From Aphrophora alni (Eukaryota; Arthropoda; Insecta; Hemiptera; Aphrophoridae): 64,000 nucleotides of DNA. Made by a program: the position numbers and the translations under genes. The notes beneath the pieces were generated by a model, which searched no databases, was not told where the DNA came from, and saw only the letters and a program-made list of their open reading frames with translations. The stretch covers positions 68,312,231-68,376,230 of the forward strand of contig OY740768.1 of assembly GCA_963513935.1 (NCBI GenBank), given 5' to 3'. Shown piece by piece: positions 46,141 through 59,415 of the stretch; within the stretch, counting starts at the first letter, position 1; each line of letters begins with the position of its first letter.

Positions 46141-49100
46141 TATCGTTATTTGATATGAACAATTGTGTACTGTCATTCATTTGGAGACGACAAACGCACT
46201 TACTGCAAGTACTGTTAAGTACTGCATGTACTAAACGTTTTAAAATCGCAGCTGATAGCCTTTATTAGAAAATTAATGACAGCCTTTAGAGAAGGTATAA
46301 CTTTATGGCACTTTGTCCGAAAAGAAAAAAATAATGTAGTGCGTTAAAATTTCTCTCATAGTCTATTAAATTGTTAGAATTGAATTCATTAACAAGTAAA
46401 TATTGCGTCCCCATTTATGTCAGTTAATAAAGTTATGTGAAAAAACTATAACATATTCATGAGAGGAACTGTCAACGTTTCAGACAGCTGAACAACGGTT
46501 TTTTTAAACTTTGAAGGTACTAACTATTTTGTTATGTAGGCCTACCAACATTTATAAAAAGCTAGGCACATTTATATTTTAAAATTTCTATGAACTCGGT
46601 AAATACGATGATAGCGTTTTATGTATTTTAACAAGTGTTTTACAAAGTTACAAGTGTGTTTAAAAGTATGATCAACACAAAAGAATGACGTTTGTTACAT
46701 TATTAAAACAGCTGTTGCTTTACAAAAAAAAAAGAATTGGTGTGGATATGTCACGAAAAAATTACCTATGTTTAATCAATTAAGATATTATAGAAGGTTA
46801 AAACTTTCATAATCATACACGGTATATATATTTGTGTTGATAAAGGCAGGAACTGAAACACACGAAGAAACTTTATTTATAAACCTTGTCTGTTATTTAT
46901 ATGTAGGCCTACATCTTTTTGTCAAATCGTATTTACATCATTATTTAAAGAGTTATTTAAAAATCAATTACTATAAAAATCATTTTGTAAATCATGTTTT
47001 TAGGATCTACATACAGTATAGTGTATGAAATACTTCCTAAAAACCAAACTTTGATAATAGAGTAATTGAAATCAGTCAGATGTTTCTAAATAATCTTCTC
47101 ACAGTAAATAGTTTTCCTTAAATGATCTATTAACTACTAGAAGTGTTGCAAAAAGAAGAGATCGCATCAGTCACGGGCAATCAGAGCCAACCGGCCGCAC
47201 AAGTCTTTCTTATTTCGGATTTCCACGCATAATTCTTGCACCCAGCCGTGCTCGACGTCTGGATTTGTGTAGGAGGAGACGGGTCATAATCACTCCGTTT
47301 ACAATAGTCGTCCAGTCGGTCACACTTTTTTATTTTATTTCTTTCCCTTTTTTTCTGTCAATTTTTCTACATTGAACAGAATTACTACATCCGGTGGACA
47401 GTCTGATTTACCGACAAAGAAAGAATAGTTTTATTTATTACTCGGTTTCAATTGTATTTTTCCTGTTTAAAGATTTACATGGTAGTACCGATATAGCAGT
47501 TATTATGAGCTTGCATTACTAAATTGCGTTTCGAATAGAATCAAGATGAAATACTCAGACAAAATTATATAACAACATACAGTTTTTGGAAAAAAATAAG
47601 GCATAATAGCCTAAATAATACAACATAGTTTAACGATATCATTCTTCATTAAAATACAATTATTTATCGTTTAGAAAATGGTCAAAGTTATATATTCAAA
47701 ATAGTTGTATAATTTTTTCACAGAAAATGATGTAACACTTGATCTTCAAAATGTGACACGTTTAAATGATTAGGTTATGTTAGGTTTGGTTAGTTACGGA
47801 ATATTAATCAAATACAATCTACTCATATTCAATACTTCAGATGAATTATAAGGATAAAACGAGCGGGGTGTTGTTGGTTTTATCGACATTAGTATGTAGA
47901 TCTTATGTGAATGCAACTTTTCAAAAACGAATGAAACAATTTTTGACAAAAATTCTAATAATTTATTAGGTGGTATCATTGTTAAAATAATTTTTACAAT
48001 AAGTCTTTCCGTTTCTAGTCTAGATGGAAGCTATCCCTTTATTTAACTACGCGATCATCAATTTGACAATATTATACCACTAAACGGTTCTCACATAATT
48101 AGAGGACAACGATAAAAAAATATAATTTGTCGCTTTTGTGTAGCTTATATTGTCGACACTAAGGCTATATCTTATTACAATTGCAATAGCCTGTTATATG
48201 ATACAAGTCTACATTTTTATAATGCTAGAAACTAATCAATAACAAATTGTCTGAATCTTAAGTTTAAATAACCCAAAATATTTGCCATCCTTTAAGTTGA
48301 ACATTCTAGCCATGATCTCGTTAGATATTCAACAGATGAGAACTATAATTGATATAAAATATAACGGCTATTAAATAAGATTAGTTGAGAAATAATTTGA
48401 AAATCATAATAAAATGTTTCAAATTTATGATAGTTTGTTTAGTTATTAAATTATTTTCCATTTCATAATACATTTTAACGTGAGGAATCCGTTAGTTCAA
48501 CAGTACAGAGTAATTTGAATATTGATTACAAAAACAAACAAAAAAATATGTTTGCTATAAGACAGTAATTTTAAAATATTTTTAACAGTGAGATCAGACT
48601 GCAAAAAAGTAACAAATAATTTTAATTTAGTAAAATAACATCGTTCCAAAGTCCAAAATATCAGGTTACATATATATTTTAAACTGACTTTGTCTCAGCT
48701 TACTATTAAAAAACAAGACCATAAGAAAAAGTTTCACCTCCCGCTCACCAGAGTGCACAAGAGCCTACAATCACAGAATCACACACCCAAAGATAATCTT
48801 TACAAGTTGGCTAAAGTTTTTAAACATGACATAAAATGAGAGGACACACACGTTGTGCCATGCAGATTCTGATACGATCAACACATACAATACTGGTTAC
48901 ATGTTGTTAATAGACACATTAGAGATGTATTCCTACAATAAGAATACTAAGGATATATTCTGTATAATATCATTGTGTTCACAGAATGTTGCCATTAGAA
49001 TTGTTGCCAGAAAGTGGGAAAGAAACCTTATGGATTTTAAAATCATGGCGTACAATATAACTGCTAATCAATTTATTTACAAACGCAAACGTAATTTACA

Positions 49101-51339
49101 AACGCAAAACGAGAGAATCTTAGGGAAAGATCCCCATTGACATTTTTGGAAATTAATTAATTATGGATTTTCTGTATCGGGATACTGCGGCCAAACTTGT
49201 TTTAAAAACCCTCATTTTGAAATGTTTCGACCTTTTTTTCATAACTGTTTAAACAATGAATGTAGCTTACATATTAATATTAAATAAAATTCGCCTAAAT
49301 TATCGTGTGGTATAGTTATTGTTGCTGTTGTATTTATTTATTTATTTTTTTTATCTCTCCTTTTCAAAATTTGATGGTATTTTTAACACATTAGTACACT
49401 TTCTTATTTGTTTAGAGTAGAAAGCAAGTTGATTAATATAGATAAGGCATTATAAAAACAAACTACAAGTAAAAAGTTATAAAATAAAAAATTGACATTT
49501 ACAAATCGCCCGCCGTTATAAATTTTCCGACAATTTTATTCAACGTATAGGAAACCCAGGTTACAAACTAATTTATAATAAAATTCACCTAAAATTCCGG
49601 CTACTATTGATATTTTGTTTTGCTAATTTTTAGGTTACGTATCAATTTTGATTTTTTATTGAAGAAAATACATTTATGTATTATTGGATGAACATTATAA
49701 AGTCGAACAAAATGAACTATTGTAGTATACTGAAGTGTTTTTTAAACCAAAATAGGCTATTCAAATTTGACATTTGAAAGTCAGCCGCTTTTTCAAAATT
49801 TTCTAACCCGTTTTTGCTGTTAACAAACCATTCATAAAGTTAGGTTTACAAAATCTACCAAGTTTGCGTAAAATGGGAAAAATAGCTAACTATAAACCAG
49901 TTCATTACCACACACATTGGCATATATATATAATGGTATGTGTAATAAAAATGGTGTTAAACTTAACCTTTTGGTAGGATCTGTGAACATTTCATGGACA
50001 GATGTCGGCTTTTAAATGATGGATATCTATTTAGCTATAACTTCACAATAATACGATTTTCACAAGAAAAAATATATTTTTAATACGCATGTAAATTTAT
50101 GGCTTAAGACTAAAGCAAACGAGAAAGGCTGGAATAATCTAAGATATAATTAATACATTAAAGCCATCTGTGAAATGGGAATTCGTTTCTTCGCCGTTAA
50201 TGTAAAATTTCCGACAAGGAGGAATTGGTTTATTGATTGATATTTACCTTTATTACTGTCATAGTTATGATCATAGGCCCTATCCTTCCACTTCATACCA
50301 AAGGAAAAGAGAGTTGTAATTAAATTTATGTTTACGTTCTTAGAGTAAACTATATGTCTCTAACGTATTTACAAAATAATAAAATAACATATTGCAGATA
50401 TAAATAAAAGTAATATACATTTACTGTTCTATTTATCCAACAATCTTAATAATATTTAATTGTTGTAATTATAATTTGGTCTATTCGAAAGGTTTCAATT
50501 CGTGTGTATTCCGTTTGCAATAAAAAAAATAAAAAAACAAACAAATCTCTTAGCAACTTTACTTTGTATATCTTTATTATCCTAAAGTTAAAATGCGCAA
50601 CTCTCGATATACCTTCACCCCAAAGAGATCCTGTTCATTTGTTCGTCCGTCAAGAGAAGGGCAGGAATGTTGAAGACGTCAATCAAAGTTGGACTGCGAG
50701 TTGATTGGACGCGTTCCGAGACGTCGCGAAACCCGCCCCTTACTAAGGGAGGGGGATTATTGTATTAAGGGATGTTCTCCTACGCTGTAATAAATTACAT
50801 AAACCTTGAAACGTCTGACATTTTGCAAGAATTTATTAATAACTTGTTCCTAAAGTAAAGTTGGAGACGCGCGAAGAAACTGAAGATGTTGCTCGGCAGG
50901 ATAACTGGATTAAGATCTTAAATCGGTTTTCTTAATTCATTGGGTTCGAATTATTAGCGATTCCATGAAGATGCTAAACAATATGTTATAGAATCATTTA
51001 TAAATTAACTAGCTCTGTTTTGTAATTACAAGTGAATTGATATTTTCTGCTTTTGTAATACTGTATTATCATTTTGAATACACTTCTGCTTATAAACTAT
51101 CAATTACCAAAAGTTATAGATAATATTAAAGTATAAACTAAACTACAAAATTCCCAACATAATGGTTGGTTTACGTTTACGAAGTGGATATGGTCATATA
51201 AAGTATGGTTTCAATTGAATTTTTATTTTATTTTATTATTTTTTTTAATGGCGAAAACTTTCCTGGTCATCATCGCCTTAAAAAACAAAGGAAGAAAAGA
51301 ACATGAAATAAAGACCCAGCTCTCAAATACTCTAATTAC
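46141..51339. other. AT-rich intron with small GC-rich islands
   Basis: No supported gene. The island at about 47,155-47,300 has a minus-strand open stretch ending EHGWVQELCVEIRNKKDLCG...IARD and stop, with no Met and no recognised family. The island at 50,620-50,760 contains CGAGACGTCGCGAAACCCGC. Telomere-like GTTAGGTTTGG fragments lie near 47,772-47,795. A 95-codon plus frame at 48,853-49,140 looks like chance. Confidence 0.4.
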
Positions 51340-51405
51340 ATTAGGGTCGGAAAAGAACAAGAGTTGGTCAAGAGAGAACTGACATAGAAAGTTGAAAGAG
51401 AAGGA
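51340..51405 (-). repeat. Dispersed repeat copy A
   Basis: A 27-bp block at 51,351-51,377, beginning AAAAGAACAAGAGTTGG, is identical in reverse complement to 58,843-58,869. Similarity continues on both sides (GGGTCGG/GGGTAGG; GTTGAAAGAGAAGGAT/GATGAAAGAGAGAT). Confidence 0.8.
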
Positions 51406-52328
51406 TTTAATACCAAAAATATTTTATTTTCCCCACCCCCACTCCCCGTTGAAGTAGTAGTTATCTATAGTAATTTCGTAAGGGATTGAGCTTATGAACA
51501 ACTTTAAATCTGTAAGTCTTAAGTATTCACAAGACCATCCTCCAAAAAGTCGAGATTCGACACAAACGTGATATTAATTTAAAAAAAAAAAAAAAACCTT
51601 TCTTCATCTAAAAAGGTTGGTAGTAACAAGAAAACTAAGGAATGCCCATATGAATGAAAAACACATTCAAAAACTAATTAGTGTTCTTAACAAACTTGAA
51701 GTGGTTTTTAAATAGATTGTTTCTCAAAATTGTTAAAGAAACGTAATTTAGTAACACAATCTATTATTCTTGAATACAACAACGGCAATACATGGGCTTC
51801 AGATAGCCTGTACTTTAAAGAGTTTAATATTTCTGTACATTTAGAACAGGACAAAAATATTCTCATCAGTCGGTCAAACCAATAAAACCAATCACAAACG
51901 ATACCATAAATCACCTTTGTAAACTATGGAATAAATCATTGGTAATTTCATTGAAAAGTTTCGAGCTTAGTTGGACCTAGATAAAACCAATTACAGCGTT
52001 AGTCTGCCGAGGCGACTAAGAGCTTAATTGGCAGCCTATATTAGTACAATTAACTATTGATTTGTCTCGCCCAATCGTAGGCTTTATTGTTTAGCCAATT
52101 ACACATAATGCCTGAATTATAATCGCACTGTATGAGATCCTATTCAATGCTTATGCTCCACTCGCGTAATTAATAGTGATAGGCCTACTTGTGTATTTAG
52201 CTGAGCCTACTACCTTACTTCGGTTTTAAACTGTTATCACGTGCACATAACTACTGTTTCAAAGATATTAACATTCCTCAATACAAAATTTGGCATATAT
52301 AATGTCACTCAGTCCTATAAGGGAATCG
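51406..52328. other. AT-rich intron, no gene seen
   Basis: No supported gene. A (C/CA)-rich CCCCACCCCCACTCCCC lies near 51,430 and a poly(A) run near 51,581. Confidence 0.5.
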
Positions 52329-52395
52329 GGGAGCGGTATAGCTCAGATGGTTTAGGTGTGAATCTTGCTGCAATTCCGATAAATAAACCGCCTGG
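52329..52395 (+). repeat. tRNA-like fragment, possible decayed SINE head
   Basis: GAGCGGTATAGCTCAGATGG resembles the 5' half of a tRNA with a pol III A box (TAGCTCAGATGG). The D-arm 3' side and anticodon arm do not form, and no B box (GGTTCGANTCC) follows. So it is not a functional tRNA; a tRNA-derived SINE remnant is the best guess. Confidence 0.3.
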
Positions 52396-55300
52396 TTAAT
52401 GGCGTTGTGTTTCCCTTGTGCTACCTAATTCTCCGTCATATTAATCCAATGGGTTAACACAAAATTACTAATAATAAAAAATAATCAACATTTTTTAAAT
52501 GAAGTTGTCGTTTCTAGAGCCATCTTAAAGGTACAAGTTCATAAAGCAAGTTAAGTACAAATCACTTTAGTATATGAAACGTTTTTATCGATTTTGAATA
52601 TTTTTATTAATTTTTCAAATTACATTGTTTTAAAAAAGACATTGGTGTTATATTATAGACAATTACGTATCAAATTAGCGAAAAATAGCTACATTCTACG
52701 TAAATGAAGAAATTTCATAGTATCATTATTGTAAATTAAAAAAATACTAATTGAATAACAAAACCTAAACAAATATTTTAGTTATGTTAAATACTATTTA
52801 AATTTTAAGTTATTTGTTTATCTGTGAATTATATTGAATTTAGGACAAATATTTTGAAAAATAAACTTAAAATACAATTCGTCCTTTCAATGTGGGGCTG
52901 TATAATATAACGAAGGAGATAAGAATGTTTTCACTAATTTTACAAGAAAAATATATGAAACTTCTGTAAAGAATGTTTGTATAATAAATAATCAAAATAT
53001 AAATATGTTTTAAAATATCGAATATAATTTAATATACTGAATTCGTTATTTAATTTTATACATTTTTAAAGGAAGTTCTGGTTCGTTGTATAAGCTATAA
53101 AAGAAGTTGAACACAGTTTTCATAGAGCTCAGTCATTTCAATATGTAGAACGCATTGGCTGTTCCAAGATATGCAAATGGTGGATATTTTCTTTCCCTAG
53201 AGAACGACTACATTTATATCGGGGCAATTGTTATTCTCCAAGACTCCAACAAATAAATGCACTGGGAATTTTTATCAAAACACGCCGCAGCAACTCGGGA
53301 GAAAATTGGCTCAGTTTGTGATTGTTTGAAACAAAACACAAAAGATATTAAAAAGAGTCACACAAACACACGAGCAAAAGAGGGATATAATAAGATAAGC
53401 GGGATAGGAAAAAGAGTGGATTTAGTTGGATTGGGTTCTGAGGGAATGGGAGGTGGGGGGGGGAAACTTGCTTGAGTTGTGTGTGCTATAAGTTAGTGCA
53501 ACTTTATCGAATGAAGGCCATTTAGAAAATTGGAAAATGTCTGCTCTGTGGCTTTCCCCAGTTAAAGCACGTACAGGGTTTGAACGATTGGTTTTACATT
53601 TCTCTCTTCTATTATTTATGTATGCGTTTAGTTCTCCTCCGACACGTTTTGTGTTTATTTATTATTTACGAAACAATTTCGTTTTACGAGATTGATATTT
53701 ATATTTCGCCGATTTTTTTTTCTATTTTTACACCACATACATACAAAGATTCTACTAATTTATTTTTCAGGTAATAAACTAAATCCTTTAAAATAGTAAA
53801 ATATAGAATTATCATATAAATTAATAACATATCCACTTATATGAGGCAGTTTACTCATTTTAGAAACTAGGTCATGTTTGTATGGTAATTAAACATGTGC
53901 ACAATAATATGTTTGTGTATGCCAAACCTCCTATATACGTAGCTAAACACAATTAATCAATGTGAACAAACAAACAGTTATGAAAACATGTATTGTATCT
54001 AGTACATCTTACATACACGGTAAGGACATTTAGCAGGTTCTTAACTTTTACTTGTTATTACAGTTTAATTTGAGCTAGTTCTAAGTTTCTAAGATCAGTA
54101 CCTCGTTGTTTTAAGTGGTTTTTAAACATTTTATATTCAAAAACATTTTCTGAATTTATATATAAACTTTTTTTTTTTACTTTGTTCGTGTCAATTATTG
54201 TTAGAATTTGAGAATTTCTATTGGCAACTTAGATGCTTCTACAGCAAATTTAGTTTATAATTTTTTTCAAAATCTTAGGTTTTATTATTAAGCACGTTTA
54301 TAACAGATACAAAGTTATCCAATTTAAGTGTAAATGTCAATTTTAAGCTCTCTAACTTCTCGAAACATTCCATTTTAGCAAAGTTGTGAAAAAAATTACA
54401 TCAAAAACATCCCGGTTACGTTAGTTAACCTAAGATTTCTGTTGGCCATTTTATTCAAATTATATTTTATATCACTTTGATATATTTAAAAATGTTGGAT
54501 TTTACCATATTATGAAAGAGCCAGGAAACCATGTCAAAAGTACATTTCCTATTACATGTTATTAGACTTTCAGTTTTTATCATAATAACTAAATAATCAA
54601 CTAATTAATTTCAGTGTTTCAATGCATTTTCTCCGGGTTAATGCTTTTTCTAGCTCTATCTTACAAATACACCAATACGATCCATATTTTGAAGAAAAAA
54701 AATCTTTATGTATAATTGTATTTATGGTTTCAAAATGGGGGGGGTGAATTTTTAAGCAAGAATAACTTTTCAAACAATATTGGAAAAAATAGTTTATTTT
54801 CGTGAATTTCAAAAATTCGCTTTAGCTGTAAATATGCGGACGGATTACTACAATAATCTTCATTTTTACCCTACGCTTAACTGGATATAAATTTCAAACT
54901 AATTAAGTGACAAAAATATTTGGGAAAAAAAGCAGTTATCTTATTTAATAAATTATCTTTACAACACCAATCATCAGCAAGTGCATCTTACTCAAACAAC
55001 CGTTCCAGCTACACCAATACAATAAAGCTATCAAAAATGTTACGAAACTTTGCTAATATTATCTGGTTATATTGGAATTTCAATATTTATGATAAAACAC
55101 AACCTAAAAGAAAATTATCGAATTTTTTTTAATCTAAATATGTTTGTGACGCGACATATAAAACTTTTAATTTGCATAAAACAAGGTTAAAATGAAAAAT
55201 TTAAAAACTTTCTGAATAATAGCTCTCGTTCCTAGGAAAAAATTCAACAAATTGTTCTAGTAAACCTAATTTGGCAACCCTAGAGTGCAACGTGACATCC

Positions 55301-58300
55301 AACAACGAAGAAGTAACAATTACTGTACACTGGAACAAAACACCTCAAGAATAAATAAAAAAGTTTAAAGTGATTCTTGCGATGTGACTGTACAATTATT
55401 CATTGTGACTACAGTGTTTAAATTTTGTTCTACGTCATTGTTGTGTTTATAACTTAAGTGCACTTTATACCTCCTTCGCATTATTATATATTTAATATGT
55501 ACTTTGAATCGCGCGCTTTATTCCAAGTCAGAGCACCCGCGTTCACGCCTTGGAACCGTGGAGTACTTCATTGAAAAACGAAAGTAAAATTTGAAAACCT
55601 TGTACATGCATCTTTGTCCTAGATTCAAAGATTGGATGACAATTGTTGCACCAGTTTTGCTGTTACTGCATAACAAACATACACACGAAATCCCAAATAC
55701 GTTGGTTCCCTCTGTCAATTATCCCAACTGAGTCTATTTCATGTTCCAAATAGAAACTACGAGTTCGTCTCTAATATGTCTCAATGAAGTCAGCAATATA
55801 TTGACTCAACTTTTGAGCCCCTAAACAGGAAGTGACTTGCACAGAGTTACCCTCTCAGTTCCGGTCGAGTACCAACAATCATCATCATTATCATAATCAT
55901 CTCTGAAGCATGACCACCAGGTTCGCTAGGTGTCAAGTCAAAGCTCCCTTATCCCCCTTCTTCCACCACAATTAATTCTTTAGTTTTATAATTAAACCAC
56001 CATTTCATTTCACTGCCCAAATTAGCGAGGACAGAGTTCCAATTAGGTGCAAGAAAACATTACTACGGGTAATGTAGATAAAAGATAAACAAATTAAGTA
56101 ACTTAAGCTACAACACATGACTAAGGAAAAAAGCATTAAGGTTGTTAGGAAATTTAACATAGAAATAACATTAACATGAGTACGAAGTCACAAACAATAA
56201 GCAAAGAAACATCCTTTATTAATTCCACACTAGAGAAGGTCATCCTTTAGTGTAAAATAAATCGTTATAGCTACGATCTTGGACTTTGAAATCTGATATT
56301 CAATTTTAATTAAGGAAAGTACAATAGGTGTTTTTACACGCTTATTAGAAATGTATTAAAATACATGTGACGAATGAAATTAGGAATTATGATTATAAAT
56401 TGAATTTGTTAATACCACGTATGAATAGAGTAGATTTACCGGTAATATGAATTCGTTCAATTGTGACCAATATTAAATAAATATGTCAATAACTGCAACC
56501 ACGTGTTTGTTTATATTATCAAACTAATTTACTTTAATGGGAGCTTTGTAAAAATGTGTTGACAACTAAATCAATTATTTTACTACCGTTAAAAATTTAT
56601 TTGAAAATTGGCAAATTTCGTGATTACAGGCTTTCTTTTCAATTGAAATGTAATTTCTGCCAATTTTGTTAAATTTGTTCATTGTGTTGGGAATGTTGTT
56701 TGGTGTAATTAGTGCAGGCTTAATCATTAATCGTATTTGTAATACTCCTTTATTATTATTTGATAAAAAATGTTGCAAAAACATGTACAAAGTTTCTCTC
56801 ACACAACTAAACTAATTAGCCAAGGAATTATTTTAAAAACCATTCTTAAATTTTAATAAAATTATTTGACACTTGAAAGTTAACTCAACATACCAAACCA
56901 GATGAAAACATATTTCGGTTCGGAAGTTTTGAAAATAACAAAATGAATTCTGAAGGTGTCAGGATCACATTTTCGTACTTTCTAATTTACTCCTAATAAT
57001 GTGGCGTTTGAAATTTTTATTTGTTCATAATCACTAGAGTAGACTTATACTTTACCAAAATTTGATTGAATAATTCAGGGATAGGCCTTCCGCGGTTCTT
57101 TATATATTGATTAAGAACCCCTAACTCGAAATTTTACTGTGATTACATTCTGTAAAGTAACACAGTGTACTTGTCAAAATGCATCAAAATCGTTCCAGTC
57201 AAAGAATAAATAAGGGTAAATTCTAATTTGGGTCATACGGCAGATACCTTCTTGCCGATCCATTCAGCCCCTAATGTAGTCCACTAAACCAAATTTAACA
57301 AAAATTAGCACAATCATCTCAGTCTATAGACAGACAGAACGGCATTACAATAACATCGGGCGTTTTCATAACTTCTGCAAATAAATCTCTAAATTGTTTT
57401 TGTTGGAGATTACATAATTTTATCTAATAAAACTTGAGAAACTAAAGTTACTAATTCTTCAAAATTCGACAAAACAAATTTTAGTTTTGTTGCCCATTAT
57501 TTTGGTAGGTGTGTTGTGGATTTTTGCTATTATAATAAAAGATTTTGTTTTTGAACAATATTTTTTTCTTCATTCTTTTCACAGTACTAAAATGCATTGT
57601 AATAATATTGCCTTTATACAATTATATTACATTAATTGTAATGTGTATCTTAATGAAAAGCAGAGATGTGTTTCTTCATATTTTACTTTTACCCTTTCTC
57701 ACTCAATAACGTAATAAATACAAAATACAAATTTAGTTGTTTTGGGACATAACGATTAACTCCTACCATCTAAAGGCCCACTGCTACTGGGAACTGCTCA
57801 TACCTTATGACGGAAGTGACTAGTGTAGTTGTAATTTTGTTGTCAGAGCGCTCTGCTTCCCGTTTTGGAAGGAGAGAGAAGGGGGCGAAAATCAATAGGC
57901 GCATTACGTCATTATGCCGTAGATGTGGGGGGGGAGGGTAGTTTATGTAATTGTAGCTATGGTTAAGTGCTAAACTTACATTCCTTAAATGTAATAATTG
58001 TAAACTTGATTTGTATTAAAGAGGGAATTAAACAAATTTTATTTGTACACTTTCGTTTTACAACCTTTTGGTTTGCGACGCTATTGTGGTGCGATAATAA
58101 TTTGACGTATTTCTTTCTTGTGTAACAAATTTAGTTAACAAAATAAAATTATTTATGATATCTGCGATATGTAAGCACGCTCAACCATTGATATTGTTGA
58201 AAAGGAAGGAAGGGAGTAAATTTTATGATTCATGTATTGCCATGTACGAATTATGAATACAACGTGATTCAGAAACTGAATATAAAATATCTTTTACTGC

Positions 58301-58816
58301 GACATGTACCTACAAATTCTATAAAAACATAAATCGTTCAATTAGTGGTCAATATTGTAAACTTTAGAACATTAAAATATCTATTAATAAAATTACCCCA
58401 ACACAATTCCTATTGGACACCATTTACAACAATAAATGGTAACAAGATTGCAATCACTTTCTCACACAACTATACCGAAAACCAAAACCTAAGTATAATA
58501 AATTATTTGTCGCTACCTTCCACAAAAGTTAGGAGTTTTTCTTGACTTTTCTAAACATGAAACGTTTAGGAAAAACTACTGGTGTTTCTCACTTTAAGCC
58601 TACTTGTGGCAAGTCATTTAAATATACATTTGGCACATTAGTTAATGTCACAAACGTTCAGATTTTGACCGGTTTCGAGATATACAACCTTATAGAACGT
58701 CATTCATTGATCATTTTCACCACTTGCCACCTCAGGGGCTCACTCAGTATGTACGGCCTTGGCAATCCCGAGAAACTAAGCTGGATCTACACCTTTTTCA
58801 TGTAGTCTTGGGTTAG
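52396..58816. other. AT-rich intron with several GC-richer islands
   Basis: No supported gene. Islands: 53,260-53,470 (72-codon plus frame with a G-run, no family); 55,500-55,960 (contains TTGGCAACCCTAG at about 55,271 upstream of it, and ATCATCATCATTATCATAAT); 57,770-57,940 (AGAGCGCTCT palindrome, ATTACGTCATTATG, a G8 run). Open frames are short and unsupported. Confidence 0.4.
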
Positions 58817-58880
58817 ATCTCTCTTTCATCTTTTCTATTAGGTCTCTCTTGACCAACTCTTGTTCTTTTCCTACCCTATT
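58817..58880 (+). repeat. Dispersed repeat copy B
   Basis: Opposite orientation to copy A at 51,340. The shared 27-bp core, beginning TCTCTCTTGACCAACTC, is at 58,843-58,869. Flanking sequence diverges within about 20 bp on each side. No element ends identified. Confidence 0.8.
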
Positions 58881-59139
58881 GTATGTTATTTTCTTATAAG
58901 ACTATGAAGGCAAAGAAGTTACTACAACAAGAAACAATGTACTACTTTACCAAAAACTCCCAAACCATTTGTTTTGGCGCTCAAAGACTTCACTTACGCA
59001 AAATATATTTCATCTAAATACATTTTCAGTTTTGGCTTCATGGTAGGATATCCCAAATTTCAATTTATTCAAAAAATGAAACAACTAGATATAAATAAAA
59101 TATATTGAACTTGACTTGTGAGATAATTAGAATAAAAAC

Positions 59140-59415
59140 CGAACACAATATCTCACAAAAATTACGTCAACTTAATCAAACGGTTTCAACGACAAAGTCG
59201 CCATCCTCAGTGATACATGAGCTACAATAACTAAACTATAACGGAGTTACAATACATGAGCTACAATAACTAAACTATAACGCAGTTACAATACATGAGC
59301 TACAATAACTGAGTTACAGTTATAGTTTAGTTTATTGTAGCTCATGTATCACTGAGGATGGCGACTAAGTCGTTGAAACCCGTTTGATTAAGTAAACGTA
59401 ATTTTTGTGTTCGAG
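59140..59415. mobile_element. Fold-back element with internal 39-bp tandem repeats
   Basis: The left arm contains AATTACGT.AACTTAATCAAA then GGTTTCAACGACAAAGTCGCC and CATCCTCAGTGATACATGAG. It is reverse-complemented at 59,320-59,415 (CTCATGTATCACTGAGGATG; AAGTCGTTGAAACC). Inside the left half, TACATGAGCTACAATAACT repeats at 59,214, 59,253 and 59,292, spaced 39 bp. No coding capacity. Confidence 0.75.

Noticed and set aside
48853..49140. 95-codon plus-strand open frame
   Set aside because: AT-rich composition, no recognised family, and unremarkable among many similar-sized chance frames.
52329..52395. A functional tRNA gene
   Set aside because: Only an A-box-like 5' half is present; anticodon and T arms do not form and no B box follows.
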